A stretch of DNA of 39,862 bases from Terriglobia bacterium (GCA_021324185.1 JAJPJN010000124.1:1-39862); one strand, 5' to 3'; shown: positions 23,488 to 32,829, numbered from the stretch's first letter. The notes: generated by a model not told the origin, from the sequence alone. A program made the numbers and translations.

Positions 23488-25203
23488 ATGGCCCAGGTAA
23501 AGGCAACTCCCAAAACCTACGACGTCGTCATCGTCGGCTCCGGAGCAGGCGGCGGCGTCGCCGCGCAGGTCCTCGCCAATGCAGGCGCGAAAATCTGCAT
23601 GCTCGAAGCCGGCGATTGGTTCGATTGCACCAAGCAATCGAAAATGTTCGAGTGGCCTTATAACGTGCCCCACCGCGGCGCCGGGGACCGCGTGCACAAA
23701 TGGGGCTACTTCGATGCCACCCTGGTCGGCGGCTGGGAAGTTCCCGGCGAGCCCTACACCAACGCTCCCGGCTCCGATTGGATCTGGTGGCGCGCGCGCA
23801 TGCTCGGCGGCCGCACCAATCACTACGGCCGCATCTCGCTCCGCATGGGCCCCTACGACTTCAAACCCTACAGCCGCGATGGCAAGGGTTTCGATTGGCC
23901 CATCACCTACGAAGATCTCGCTCCCTATTACGACAAAGCGGAAGCGCTCATCGGTGTCTTCGGTTCAAAAGAAGGCCTCGAGAACACGCCCGACGGGGTC
24001 TTCCAACCTCCGCCCGCGCCGCGCTGTTATGAAAAAGTCATCAAGGCCGCCTGTGACAAGCTCGCTATCCCCTGCATTCCTTCGCGGCTCGCCATTCTCA
24101 CCCGTCCGCTGAACGGCCGCCCCGCCTGCCACTACTGCGCTGAGTGCGGCCGCTCCTGCGGCGTCAATGCAAATTTCAATTCCCCCGGTGTGCATATCTT
24201 CCCGGCGCAAAAAACCGGCAATGTGGAAGTTCGCACCAACGCCATGGTACGCGAAGTGCTCGTGGGACCCGATGGCCTCGCCTCCGGTGTTTCGTATGTC
24301 GACAAGAAGAATCGCAGCGAAGTCACCGTGCGCGCAAAAATCGTCGTTCTGGCCGCCAGTTGCTGCGAGACCGCGCGCATCATGCTTAACTCGAAAAGCA
24401 GCCAGTTTCCGAACGGTATCGCCAACTCCACCGGCCTCGTCGGCCGGTACATCATGGATACCGTCGGGTCTGCCGTAAGCGGCTTCCTCCCTCTGCTGCA
24501 GGATCTTCCCCCGCGCAACGAGGACGGCGTGGGCGGCATGCATCTGTATATGCCCTGGTGGCTCTACAAAGAGCAGAAAGCCGGAAAATTGCCGTTCGCT
24601 CGCGGCTACCACATCGAGATCGGCGGCGGCCGTGGCCTGCCCGGCGCCGGTGCGCTCGGCGGCTATGCAGAACGCTGGCTGGGCGGCGGTTACGGCGTCG
24701 AGCTCAAACAGAATCTACGCAAGCTCTACGGGTGCGAGGTCCATTTCTCCGGCCGTGGCGAGATGATTCCCAACGAGGAGAGTTACTGTGAGATCGACCC
24801 CACCATCGTCGATCAGTGGGGCATTCCCGTGCTGCGCTTCCATTTCAAATGGAGTCAGGATGAAATCCTGCAAGCCAGACACATGCAGGAAACTTTTCAG
24901 GAAATCATCCATGCCATGGGCGGCATCGTGACGCACGCCGAAGGCCCGGAGCACAACTGGGGCATCTCTCGCGGCGGCGAGATCATTCACGAAGTCGGCG
25001 CCACCAAGATGGGCGACAACCCCAAAACCTCGGTCCTGAATCAATACTGCCAGGCGTGGGACGTAAAAAATCTTTTCATTACAGACGCCGCGCCTTTCGT
25101 CAGTAACGCCGATAAAAATCCGACGCTCACCATATCCGCGCTCGGCTGGCGAACTTCGGAATACATCGCCGACCAGGTGAAAAAATTCAACGTCAAAGTT
25201 TGA
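23488..25203 (+). CDS. GMC-family FAD dehydrogenase with a ferredoxin-like cysteine motif
   Basis: This is a glucose-methanol-choline family flavoprotein, the large subunit type of gluconate/sorbitol/glucose dehydrogenases. It oxidises a sugar or polyol hydroxyl. The 571-residue product has the FAD-binding GSGAGG motif at residues 17-22, RMLGGRTNHYGRISLR near 105-120, and the C-terminal GMC segment. There His in IIHEVGATKMGDNPKTSV and Asn in NADKNPTLTI are the likely active-site pair. Cys214, Cys217, Cys220 and Cys224 form C-x2-C-x2-C-x3-C-G, the classical [4Fe-4S] ferredoxin pattern. Related FAD-dependent glucose dehydrogenases carry an Fe-S cluster. It has no signal peptide. The next gene encodes a Tat-signal small subunit that could carry it to the periplasm. 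No heme subunit lies nearby. Confidence 0.92.
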   Translation: MAQVKATPKTYDVVIVGSGAGGGVAAQVLANAGAKICMLEAGDWFDCTKQSKMFEWPYNVPHRGAGDRVHKWGYFDATLVGGWEVPGEPYTNAPGSDWIWWRARMLGGRTNHYGRISLRMGPYDFKPYSRDGKGFDWPITYEDLAPYYDKAEALIGVFGSKEGLENTPDGVFQPPPAPRCYEKVIKAACDKLAIPCIPSRLAILTRPLNGRPACHYCAECGRSCGVNANFNSPGVHIFPAQKTGNVEVRTNAMVREVLVGPDGLASGVSYVDKKNRSEVTVRAKIVVLAASCCETARIMLNSKSSQFPNGIANSTGLVGRYIMDTVGSAVSGFLPLLQDLPPRNEDGVGGMHLYMPWWLYKEQKAGKLPFARGYHIEIGGGRGLPGAGALGGYAERWLGGGYGVELKQNLRKLYGCEVHFSGRGEMIPNEESYCEIDPTIVDQWGIPVLRFHFKWSQDEILQARHMQETFQEIIHAMGGIVTHAEGPEHNWGISRGGEIIHEVGATKMGDNPKTSVLNQYCQAWDVKNLFITDAAPFVSNADKNPTLTISALGWRTSEYIADQVKKFNVKV

Positions 25204-25222
25204 GGAATGCAGAGGAACGCAT

Positions 25223-25879
25223 ATGTCTGATAATCCCAGCCGCCGCGATCTCTTCCAAATTCTCGGCTCAGTACCCGCACTGGCAGCCGCTGCAACGGCC
25301 GCCGAAACCCACACGGCACACCATGCGCCTCCGGCCGCGCCCGGCAACAAAGGTCCCTATCAGCGGCAGGTCTTCGATGATCATCAGTGGCGCACCGTGC
25401 GTGTGCTCTGCGACATCATCATTCCCGCCGATGAGCGCAGCGGCAGCGCCAGCCAGGCCGGTGTGCCCGAATTCCTGGATGACTGGATCGCCTTCCGCAC
25501 CGCGCAAGACCTCAACCAGAACCTCGAGGCCCAGATCTTCGGCGGCCTGATGTGGCTCGATCGCGAATCAAATCGTCTTTTCGAAAAGGACTTTGCCGAC
25601 GCCGCCCCCGATCAGCAAAAGCAAATTCTCGACCGCATCGCCTATCCGAAGAAAGCGGCTAAAGAAGACCGCCCCTGGGCGTTGTTCTTCAGCGAATTCC
25701 GCAGCCTGACCGTCAGCGGCTTCTTCTCCAGCAAAATGGGCGTCGCCGACCTGCCCTATCTCGGCAACACCGCCGTGGCCGAATGGAAAGGCTGCGATCC
25801 CGAAGTCTGGTCCATCGTGGAAAACCGCATGAAGAACGGCTATAAGGGCGTGCTCGAAGTGAAGCCCTGGTCGGCGTAG
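25223..25879 (+). CDS. Gluconate 2-dehydrogenase subunit 3 family protein with Tat signal
   Basis: This is the small, chaperone-like subunit of membrane-associated GMC dehydrogenases. The 218-residue product begins with a twin-arginine signal (SRRDLFQILGS, arginines at 7-8, then an Ala-rich hydrophobic stretch and a possible cleavage near residue 28). The conserved family region follows with VRVLCDIIIPADERSGSA, the GVPEFLDDWIAF segment, LNQNLEAQIFGGLMWLD, and the C-terminal WKGCDPEVW. In characterised homologues this subunit exports the signal-less flavoprotein by hitch-hiking through Tat. It starts 19 nt after the GMC gene and is surely cotranscribed. Its stop lies 10 nt from the convergent Gfo/Idh/MocA stop. 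Confidence 0.92.
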   Translation: MSDNPSRRDLFQILGSVPALAAAATAAETHTAHHAPPAAPGNKGPYQRQVFDDHQWRTVRVLCDIIIPADERSGSASQAGVPEFLDDWIAFRTAQDLNQNLEAQIFGGLMWLDRESNRLFEKDFADAAPDQQKQILDRIAYPKKAAKEDRPWALFFSEFRSLTVSGFFSSKMGVADLPYLGNTAVAEWKGCDPEVWSIVENRMKNGYKGVLEVKPWSA

Positions 25880-25889
25880 GGCGGCGCGC

Positions 25890-27035
25890 CTAGACCTTCA
25901 CCCACGCCTGCTTCGCGGCACTCTCGGCCACCTTCGACAGCAGAATCATCCCACGCAGCCCGTCTTCGAAGGTCGGGTAATCGACCGGCGCATTCGCATC
26001 GGCAATCTTCGCGTAAAAGCGTTTGAACACCTGTTTGTGCGAATCGTCGTAGCCCTCGCTATGGCCGCCTGGCAGATCGGCGAATTGAGCCGCTGCCGGA
26101 TAAAACAGCGAACCATCCTTGATGATGATCTGGTTCGGCTCATTCCGATGCCCGATCCATAAGCTATCCGGCTGCTCCTGATTCCAACCCACGCCCGCTT
26201 TAGTTCCAAAAATCTCAAATGCAAAGCGATTCTTGCAGCCGGCAGACATCTGGCTCACCGTAAATGCGCCGCGCGCGCGATCCCCCAGCCGCAGCAGCAC
26301 CATTCCAAAATCTTCCGTGTCGACCGGGAATGTCTCATAATCGGCGCCCGCCGATCGCTTCCCCGAAAACGTCTCCACCGATCCTTTTGGGCGCTTGCGT
26401 TCTTTATAAAACGTCGCCAGGTCCGCGCAAACCGCGCTGATCGAAAGCCCCGTCAAATGCTGGATCATATCCATCCAGTGCGAGCCGATGTCGCCCATCA
26501 CGCGCAGCTTGCCGTTTTCTTTGGAATCGAGCCGCCAGTTCCAGTCGGTGTCATACAGCAGCCAGTCTTGCGAATACGTCCCCTGCGCGATCAGCACATC
26601 TCCCAAATCGCCCTGCGCGATCATCTGCCGGATCTGCTGTACCGCCGGATAGTAGCGCAGATTGTGCTGAACGCAGTTGACAGCGCCTTTTGCTTTCGCC
26701 GCCTCAACCAGTTGCCGCGCTTCGGCCACATCCATCGTCAGCGGTTTCTCGCATAGCACCGCTTTGCCCGCTTCAATGGCTGCCATCGACATCGGGAAGT
26801 GATCCACGTTCGGCGTACAGATGTGGACCGCCTCGATCTCCCGGTCTTCCAGAACATCTTTCAAATTTGCAGTCGCGAGCGGCACGGTGAATTTCTCCGC
26901 GAATTCCCGCGCCCGCTCCGGCCGGCTGCCCACTACCGCAGCAATCTCTACATTCCCCAGGCGGCGCACGTTCTCCGCGTGCACCTTCCCCATAAACCCT
27001 GTCCCGACAATTGCCGTCTTGATTTTCCGCATCAT
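25890..27035 (-). CDS. Gfo/Idh/MocA family NAD(P)-dependent oxidoreductase
   Basis: This is a sugar or inositol dehydrogenase-type oxidoreductase. The product, about 381 residues from the ATG at 27035, has an N-terminal Rossmann fold (TAIVGTGFMGKVHAENV near residues 7-22). CEKPLTMD follows near residues 93-100, then the catalytic-domain segment with DIGSHWMDMIQHL near 190, where His and Asp/Lys partners normally act. A longer GTG start at 27050 exists, but GGAAG sits 8 nt upstream of the ATG at 27035. The next codon is also ATG. The substrate is unknown. It is divergent from padR across a 67-bp gap that contains a large palindrome, and convergent with the GMC small-subunit gene. Confidence 0.92.
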   Translation of the reverse strand: MMRKIKTAIVGTGFMGKVHAENVRRLGNVEIAAVVGSRPERAREFAEKFTVPLATANLKDVLEDREIEAVHICTPNVDHFPMSMAAIEAGKAVLCEKPLTMDVAEARQLVEAAKAKGAVNCVQHNLRYYPAVQQIRQMIAQGDLGDVLIAQGTYSQDWLLYDTDWNWRLDSKENGKLRVMGDIGSHWMDMIQHLTGLSISAVCADLATFYKERKRPKGSVETFSGKRSAGADYETFPVDTEDFGMVLLRLGDRARGAFTVSQMSAGCKNRFAFEIFGTKAGVGWNQEQPDSLWIGHRNEPNQIIIKDGSLFYPAAAQFADLPGGHSEGYDDSHKQVFKRFYAKIADANAPVDYPTFEDGLRGMILLSKVAESAAKQAWVKV

Positions 27036-27067
27036 GATTTGTTCTTCCACACTCTATAACGGCCGGG

Positions 27068-27098
27068 AGTATACTTTGGTCTAGGTAACCTAGACCAA
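27068..27098. promoter_or_regulatory. padR promoter with perfect 23-bp palindromic operator
   Basis: TTGGTCTAGGT (27076-27086) and its exact reverse complement (27088-27098) flank a single central A. Immediately before it, AGTATACT (27068-27075) is itself self-complementary, so TATACT -10 hexamers occur on both strands. Transcription of padR would start inside the palindrome. PadR dimers bind such inverted repeats, and autoregulation is the obvious reading. The site may also affect the divergent Gfo/Idh/MocA gene. Confidence 0.7.
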
Positions 27099-27102
27099 TC
27101 CC

Positions 27103-27438
27103 ATGAGCAAACCTCCCGATCTAGTCCAAGGCACCTTGGATCTTCTGCTCCTCAAGATTCTGGCCCTCGAGCCGCAGCATGGATGGGCCATCAGCCAGCG
27201 CCTCAAACAGATCTCCGGCGACGTGCTGCAAGTGAGCGATGGCTCGCTCTATCCGGCTCTGCACAAGCTCGAACAGGAAGGCTGGATTACCGCCGAATGG
27301 AAAACGAGTGAATTGGGACGGCGGGCGAAATTCTATTCGCTCACGCGCCTGGGCCGCCGCCAACTCGCCAGGGAATCGGCCAACTGGGACCGGCTGTCGA
27401 ATGCCATCAGCCAGGTCATACGCCTCCAGGAGTCATAA
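27103..27438 (+). CDS. PadR family transcriptional regulator
   Basis: This 111-residue PadR-type winged-helix regulator is of the short (PadR-s1-like) group. The start matches the family ([16 protein letters not shown] near residues 8-23, then HGWAISQRL). The recognition region is [19 protein letters not shown] near 45-63 and the wing is in [16 protein letters not shown]. It is followed after 1 nt by the ADOP permease, the standard pairing in Acidobacteriota. It probably represses its own operon by binding the palindrome directly upstream. There is no clear Shine-Dalgarno. The inducer is unknown. Confidence 0.95.
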   Translation: MSKPPDLVQGTLDLLLLKILALEPQHGWAISQRLKQISGDVLQVSDGSLYPALHKLEQEGWITAEWKTSELGRRAKFYSLTRLGRRQLARESANWDRLSNAISQVIRLQES

Positions 27439-27439
27439 C

Positions 27440-30211
27440 ATGCGCCTGGAGCACTGGCTCTACACGATTCCGCTTCGCTTGCGCTCGCTGTTCCGGCAGA
27501 GCCAAGTCGAGCGCGAACTCGCTGAAGAATTCGAATTTCACCTGGAGCAGCGAATTGCCAGCGAGATCGCCTCCGGCGCCACGCCGGAGCAGGCGCGCTA
27601 CACCGCGCTTCAAGCTATGCAGGGCATTGAGCAGCACAAGGAGGATTGCCGCGATATGCGTCGTCTGAACTGGGTCGAAAATCTTATGCGCGATCTTCAA
27701 TACGCGCTGCGAGCGCTCGCGAAAACGCCCGCATTCACGGCTGTTACCGTCGCGACGCTGGCGCTCGGCATCGGGGCCAATACAGCCATCTTCTCCTTCG
27801 TCGATACGGTGCTGCTGAAGTTGCTGCCGGTTAAAGATCCGCTGCAGTTGTACTTGGTCGCGTACCACCCGGCAAAACCGCACACCACCTGGAACTACCC
27901 GGATTATGTCGCCATGCGCAATCACAACACGCAGTTCACAGGACTGGCCGCTTACAGCCTGAGCCTCAGCACTTTTGGCCTGCAAACCGCGGCATCCACC
28001 CAGCAGGCGGCGGAAATAACATACGGCATTTTTGTATCCGGCAACTACTTCGACGTTCTGGGCGCGACGCCCGCCCTCGGCCGCCTCTTCGATGCGCAAG
28101 ACGACCGGGCACCCGGCGCCGCGCCGTATATCGTGTTGAGTTACTCATACTGGCAATCGCGCTTTAGCGGCGATACGCACGTCATCGGGCGCAAGCTTTG
28201 GATTAACGGCTATCCGCTCTTCGTCGTCGGCGTCGCCGCACCCGGATTCACAGGGGCCGATGTGGCTTTCAGGCCCGATGTATTCATTCCCATCATGATG
28301 CGCGGCCAAGTGATGCATTTTCCCTTCGAGCGCTGGAACAATCGCAAGAATTGGTGGATGGCGATAATCGGCCGGCTCAAACCAGGCGCTTCCATCAGGA
28401 AAGCGGAAGGCGAGTTGTTCGCCGTCTGCAAGGATCAGGAGGCCGCAGAGCGCCGCACCACTTCGGATCCTCGATGGATTAGCACTGCCGAACAGATTGT
28501 CCTTCAGCCTGGCGCTCGCGGATACTCCTATCTCGCGGACACGCTCCACAAGCCGCTCCTCATCTTGTTCGTCATCGTTGGTCTGGTGTTGCTCATCGCC
28601 TGCGCGAATATCGCCAACCTGATGCTCGCGCGCGGCGCGGCGCGGCAACGCGAGATCGCCGTCCGGCTCACGCTTGGCGCAAGCCGCGGCCGCATCGTTT
28701 CTCAACTGTTGACCGAAAGTGTTCTCATTGCCGTACTGGGCGGTCTTGCCGGCCTTGTCTTCGCTCTCCTAGGGACTCGCGTGTTAGCAAGCTTCGTTCA
28801 AGAGATGAGCTGGGCGCCCGTGATGGGCATACGCGCGGCCGTCGATGCACGTGTGTTCGGATTCACCCTGGCCATTTGCATCCTCACCGGTTTACTCTTC
28901 GGCATCGCTCCCGCGCTACAATCCACGCGGCCCGACCTGGTACCGGCGTTGAAGGAAGATGTGCCAGGCTCAACCGGAAGTTCGCGCGTGACCCTCCGTA
29001 AAGCGCTGGTCGTGTTTCAGGTAGGGTTATCACTTCCTTTGCTCACAGGCGCCGCGCTCTTCGCACGTACTCTCGGCAACTTCCGCGCGCTCGAGTTAGG
29101 CTTCGCCCCCGAAAACGTCCTCATTGCCTCGATCGATCCGGCGCAATTCGGCTACAACGGCCAGCGCGTCCGCAACTTCTTCGACCACCTCCGGGCACGA
29201 GCAGCGGCGTTGCCCGGCGTGCGTTCCGCCGCTCTCGCCGGCATGACTCCGCTTTCTGGATCCAGTTGGAACGACATCATTGACGTCGAAGGATACACAT
29301 GGAAATCAGGCGAGCGGAAAACAGCCTGGGTCGATAACGTCGGGCCGGGTTACTTCCACACCCTCGGCACGCCCGTCATCCTCGGGCGCGAATTCGTCGA
29401 GCAGGATAATCCAACCACAACCATGGAACCCGCCCGCCTCAAACTTGGTGAACCCCCGCCCGACGCTCCCGGCCGCCATGTCGCCGTCGTGAACGAGACC
29501 TTCGCGCGCCGCTTCTTCCCCAACCGCAGCCCGCTCGGCATGCACGTCCATTTGACTTTCCAATCACCAACTGCTTATGAGATCGTCGGAGTGGTTAAGG
29601 ACGCGCACTATTACAGCCTGCGCGATACAACCCAGCCGATGGTCTTCATCCCCATCTGGCGTGTAGCGCCGCAAAGTGCATCACTGATCATTCGCACCAC
29701 TGCGTCTTCAACTCAGATTGCGCCTCTGCTGCGCCGCGAAATCAAGGCCCTCGATCCCGTTATTCCGCTGCGAAAAATTCACCCGCTAACCGAAGATGTT
29801 GACCGTATGATCCTGATCGAGCGCCTGGTCGCTACGCTCTCCGCCTTCTTCGGAGCGTTGGCCCTATTGCTCTCCGCAGTAGGTCTGTATGGCGTGGTGG
29901 CGTATACCGTGACGCGCCGCACTCGCGAAATCGGAATCCGCATGGCCGTCGGCGCGGCTCGCAGTTCGGTGCTGTGGCTCGTCTTCCGAGAATCCTTCGG
30001 CATGATTCTTTTAGGCGCAGGCTTAGGCGCTATTGCTGCGTTCGCTGCCACGCGCCTGGTTGCATCCTTCTTGTTTGGAGTAGGTACGCACGACCCGCTC
30101 AGCATCGCGCTCGCAGCCCTGGCGCTGGCGTTCTCCGCTGCCATCGCCAGTCTCCTCCCGGCTCAACGCGCCGCCCGCGTAGACCCGCTCGTTGCACTCA
30201 GGTATGAGTGA
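27440..30211 (+). CDS. Acidobacterial duplicated orphan permease (ADOP), FtsX/MacB-type
   Basis: This is an ABC-exporter-type permease made of two fused MacB/FtsX units, found without an adjacent ATPase gene. The 923-residue product starts at the ATG at 27440, with AGGAG 7 nt before it. It has a soluble N-terminal prefix (about 1-75) and a first MacB periplasmic core, starting with the helix [20 protein letters not shown]. The first FtsX three-helix unit has [20 protein letters not shown] near residue 385. A second periplasmic core follows, and a second FtsX unit contains [19 protein letters not shown] at about 820. It ends [19 protein letters not shown]. The frame stays open upstream inside padR, but that is a shadow. 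The substrate and ATPase partner are unknown. Confidence 0.93.
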   Translation: MRLEHWLYTIPLRLRSLFRQSQVERELAEEFEFHLEQRIASEIASGATPEQARYTALQAMQGIEQHKEDCRDMRRLNWVENLMRDLQYALRALAKTPAFTAVTVATLALGIGANTAIFSFVDTVLLKLLPVKDPLQLYLVAYHPAKPHTTWNYPDYVAMRNHNTQFTGLAAYSLSLSTFGLQTAASTQQAAEITYGIFVSGNYFDVLGATPALGRLFDAQDDRAPGAAPYIVLSYSYWQSRFSGDTHVIGRKLWINGYPLFVVGVAAPGFTGADVAFRPDVFIPIMMRGQVMHFPFERWNNRKNWWMAIIGRLKPGASIRKAEGELFAVCKDQEAAERRTTSDPRWISTAEQIVLQPGARGYSYLADTLHKPLLILFVIVGLVLLIACANIANLMLARGAARQREIAVRLTLGASRGRIVSQLLTESVLIAVLGGLAGLVFALLGTRVLASFVQEMSWAPVMGIRAAVDARVFGFTLAICILTGLLFGIAPALQSTRPDLVPALKEDVPGSTGSSRVTLRKALVVFQVGLSLPLLTGAALFARTLGNFRALELGFAPENVLIASIDPAQFGYNGQRVRNFFDHLRARAAALPGVRSAALAGMTPLSGSSWNDIIDVEGYTWKSGERKTAWVDNVGPGYFHTLGTPVILGREFVEQDNPTTTMEPARLKLGEPPPDAPGRHVAVVNETFARRFFPNRSPLGMHVHLTFQSPTAYEIVGVVKDAHYYSLRDTTQPMVFIPIWRVAPQSASLIIRTTASSTQIAPLLRREIKALDPVIPLRKIHPLTEDVDRMILIERLVATLSAFFGALALLLSAVGLYGVVAYTVTRRTREIGIRMAVGAARSSVLWLVFRESFGMILLGAGLGAIAAFAATRLVASFLFGVGTHDPLSIALAALALAFSAAIASLLPAQRAARVDPLVALRYE

Positions 30212-30410
30212 TTTTTATACCTCTCATCAAGGCTGATGAGCCGATGAGATGGATAGTAATTTTCCATATACGGAATATCGAATTTTTTACATCCTAAGGA
30301 GATGCCAAACCGAATTCCGGCCGCAAGAAATGCCCGCAATTCGAAGAATTCACCCCACAGCAACCTTCGGCACGTTACGTGCATCAGCAAAGTAGGCGGG
30401 GTCATGGAGA

Positions 30411-30773
30411 ATGGCTGAGGTTAGAAGAACAACGGCAACAGCAACGGCGATAACGGTTCAAGTTGAACCGGCAAAGGTCTGGACTACAGGCCTGCTGCAA
30501 ACCATTGGGGCAGGGTTTACCGGCATTGGCGCTTGGGCCACTGATACAGCGCAGCAATTCGGCGCTCTGCTGGCCGCCTTAATGGGCCCGGCCGTATTCT
30601 CGCTGTATGTTTTCACTGCCTGGAGCCTGGCAGATAACCTCGGCTGGACCGATACATTCGTATTTCATACCGGGCCATTATCCAATTGGCTAATCTGGTT
30701 AGGCTGCGCTGTTCTCATTAACATCGCAACCAGTATTCTCCGCCGGCATACTCATCCGGAAGAGTTGCGCTAA
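30411..30773 (+). CDS. Small membrane protein of unknown function
   Basis: This 120-residue protein is not recognised. It has a Thr/Ala-rich N-terminus (about 1-28) and probably two or three membrane helices: a weak one near 30-62, a clear one near 63-80 (VFSLYVFTAWSLA) and one near 92-110 (LIWLGCAVLINIATSI). It ends with a basic tail RRHTHPEELR. The 199-base gap upstream after the ADOP gene contains a short 7-bp hairpin (CTCATCA / TGATGAG, 30223-30240) without a U-run, and AT-rich DNA that may hold a promoter. It precedes the rhomboid gene by 52 nt, so a functional link is possible but unproven. Confidence 0.65.
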   Translation: MAEVRRTTATATAITVQVEPAKVWTTGLLQTIGAGFTGIGAWATDTAQQFGALLAALMGPAVFSLYVFTAWSLADNLGWTDTFVFHTGPLSNWLIWLGCAVLINIATSILRRHTHPEELR

Positions 30774-30825
30774 CCGAAAATCAGGGCCGTTCTGATATTC
30801 TCATTTCAGGAACTTCCCTCCAGAG

Positions 30826-31587
30826 ATGTCCTTCAGTTCGCGTCCCTACGTGAATCGGTATATCCCGTCTAACCGCTTTCCAACCGGTCTCAAGTGGCTG
30901 TTAATCGCCAACTGCGGGATTTTCGTTGCCTGGTTTCTGCTCAGAACCACCAGCGCTGCCGTATTTTTCGATAACTTCAAGCTGGTCCCTGCCGAGGTGG
31001 TCCAGACGTTCGCCGTATGGCAGCTCGTCACCTACATGTTTCTGCATGCCACCATGTGGCATCTGCTGTGGAACATGCTCGGCTTGTGGATGTTTGGCGC
31101 TGAGCTCGAACGCCTCTGGGGCACTCCGAAATTTCTGCGCTTTTATCTGATCTGCGGCGTCTGCGCCGCCATCACGGTCATCGTGGCCGCTTACCTGTTT
31201 GGCGGAATAGATGTTGCAACCGTAGGGTCCTCGGGAGCCGTCTTAGGTATTCTGGCCGGTTATGCAGTCATGTTCCCGGATCAGACGATACTTTTCGGCT
31301 TCCTGATTCCGATGAAGTCGAAGTACTTCGTCCTGATTATTGCGGCCGTCGTGTTACTGCAATCCTATTCCTCAACGGTGCAGACGAAGGGCCAGGGCAT
31401 CGCGGTCCTCGCCCATCTCGGCGGCATGCTGACCGGTTATCTCCTGCTGCGCGGCAAGCGGCTGCGCGTTCAGATCCGCCAGCCGGTCGTGGCCGGCTAC
31501 AAGGAGTGGAAGCTGCGCCGGGCGAAAAAGAAGTTTGAAGTTTATTTGAAGAAACAAGATTCAAAAAATGATCGCTGGGTCCACTAA
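30826..31587 (+). CDS. Rhomboid family intramembrane serine protease
   Basis: Rhomboids cleave membrane helices of substrate proteins. The 253-residue product has six hydrophobic segments. The oxyanion-hole histidine and asparagine are in HATMWHLLWNMLGLW near residues 75-90. The catalytic GxSG is G134-S135-S136-G137, with Ser136 as nucleophile. The catalytic His197 is in VLAHLGGMLTG. A basic cytoplasmic C-terminal tail of about 45 residues (EWKLRRAKKKFEVYLKKQD) follows the last helix. The active site looks complete, so it should be active. The substrate cannot be told; the small membrane protein encoded just upstream is one candidate worth testing. Confidence 0.93.
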   Translation: MSFSSRPYVNRYIPSNRFPTGLKWLLIANCGIFVAWFLLRTTSAAVFFDNFKLVPAEVVQTFAVWQLVTYMFLHATMWHLLWNMLGLWMFGAELERLWGTPKFLRFYLICGVCAAITVIVAAYLFGGIDVATVGSSGAVLGILAGYAVMFPDQTILFGFLIPMKSKYFVLIIAAVVLLQSYSSTVQTKGQGIAVLAHLGGMLTGYLLLRGKRLRVQIRQPVVAGYKEWKLRRAKKKFEVYLKKQDSKNDRWVH

Positions 31588-31616
31588 ACGCAACCGGACA
31601 CAGTGAGGGTTTAGAA

Positions 31617-32759
31617 ATGAAACATCGTTGTATCTCGGCCGGCATCGCCGGCTTGGCGGTCGCCCTGATCGCCTCCATCGCAGTACCCTCGAACGCACAG
31701 GAAAGCCCGCAAACGCAGAGCAGCGATTCTGTCGCGAAACCCAAGAAACAGTCGACGGATACCAAGACCGCGCCCGATCAGGCGCCGATTCCGTCTGAGT
31801 TCAAAAAACCGAAAACGCAGCAAGCAGAGACACCCACCTTTCGCGCTAACGCGACCACCGTCACCGTCGATGTCTCTGTCCTCGACGATCATAACCGTTT
31901 CATCCCCGGGCTCAAACGCGAGGATTTCCGTGTGCTCGAAGATGGCGTGCCGCAGCAGATCACGCAGTTTGGACTCGGCGAAGCGCCCATCACCATCTGC
32001 ATGCTGATCGAATTCAGCGGCCGCTTCCAACAGTTCTGGACACAGGGCTGGTATGAAACGCTGCAAGCCTCGTACGGTTTTCTTTCCACCTTGAAGCCCG
32101 ACGACAATGTGGCTGTGGTTGCCTACGATCTGCGCCCGACGATTCTTTCTGACTTCTCGCCCGACAAACGAAAAGCCGAAGAAGCGCTTAGCCGCTTGCG
32201 TATTCCCGGTTTCTCCGAATCAAACGTCTTTGATGCGCTCACCGATATGGCGGACCGCATGTCCGGCATCGAAGGGCGGAAAGCCATTCTGCTGATCGGC
32301 ACGGGACTCGATACATTCAGCAGGATCACGTTCGATACCGCGCGCAAATCGCTACAGGAATCGGGCGTGCCCATTTATACAGTGAGTATTCTGCAAATCG
32401 CGCGCATTCTGGCGGAAGGCTACGGCGCCATGGGACCGATGCAGGAAATGACGTTCCTGCAGGCCGATAACGAGATGAAAACTTTCTCGAAGGAAACCGG
32501 CGGCCTCTCCTTTTTCCCGCGCTTTGTAGCCGAGTATCCGCAGGTTTTCCAGCAAATTGAATTTGCGCTCCGGAATCAATACTCGCTTGCTTATCATCCC
32601 ACCAACACGGCTAAAGACGGAAAGTTCCGCCGCATCAAAGTTGAGCTGGTAAATCCCGAGACTAACGAGCCATTGCGCGTTGAAAACGAAAAACACAAGC
32701 CGGTTAAGTACGTAATCCTCGCTAAAGCCGGATACAAGGCTCCGCGCGAAGTCGAGTAG
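31617..32759 (+). CDS. Secreted VWFA-related domain protein (acidobacterial type)
   Basis: This protein belongs to a family of exported von Willebrand A-like proteins found in many paralogues in Acidobacteriota. The 380-residue product has a signal peptide (about 1-28, ending PSNAQ), a Lys/Gln/Pro-rich linker to about residue 70, and the family's FRANATTVTVDVSVLDD segment. GLKREDFRVLEDGVPQQI follows, and the VWA fold runs from about 124 to 320. The metal site that normally reads DxSxS is Glu132-Phe-Ser134-Gly-Arg136 here, so the MIDAS is probably not functional. GAGG precedes the ATG. A single gene unit is likely. The function is probably protein binding at the cell surface or periplasm, without metal-dependent adhesion. 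Confidence 0.9.
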   Translation: MKHRCISAGIAGLAVALIASIAVPSNAQESPQTQSSDSVAKPKKQSTDTKTAPDQAPIPSEFKKPKTQQAETPTFRANATTVTVDVSVLDDHNRFIPGLKREDFRVLEDGVPQQITQFGLGEAPITICMLIEFSGRFQQFWTQGWYETLQASYGFLSTLKPDDNVAVVAYDLRPTILSDFSPDKRKAEEALSRLRIPGFSESNVFDALTDMADRMSGIEGRKAILLIGTGLDTFSRITFDTARKSLQESGVPIYTVSILQIARILAEGYGAMGPMQEMTFLQADNEMKTFSKETGGLSFFPRFVAEYPQVFQQIEFALRNQYSLAYHPTNTAKDGKFRRIKVELVNPETNEPLRVENEKHKPVKYVILAKAGYKAPREVE

Positions 32760-32829
32760 GACCCGAGCAACGATTTCTTCTCGCTGTCAAGCACTCGATG
32801 TAGTGTGATTTGAATTTGATAGCGGCCCG

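Noticed and set aside
23965-24612. A 215-residue antisense frame in the GMC gene
   Set aside because: It is a composition shadow of a clear flavoprotein gene.
30163-30405. Minus-strand 80-residue frame in the gap after the ADOP gene
   Set aside because: It overlaps the end of the ADOP gene, has no start signal and no recognisable domain.
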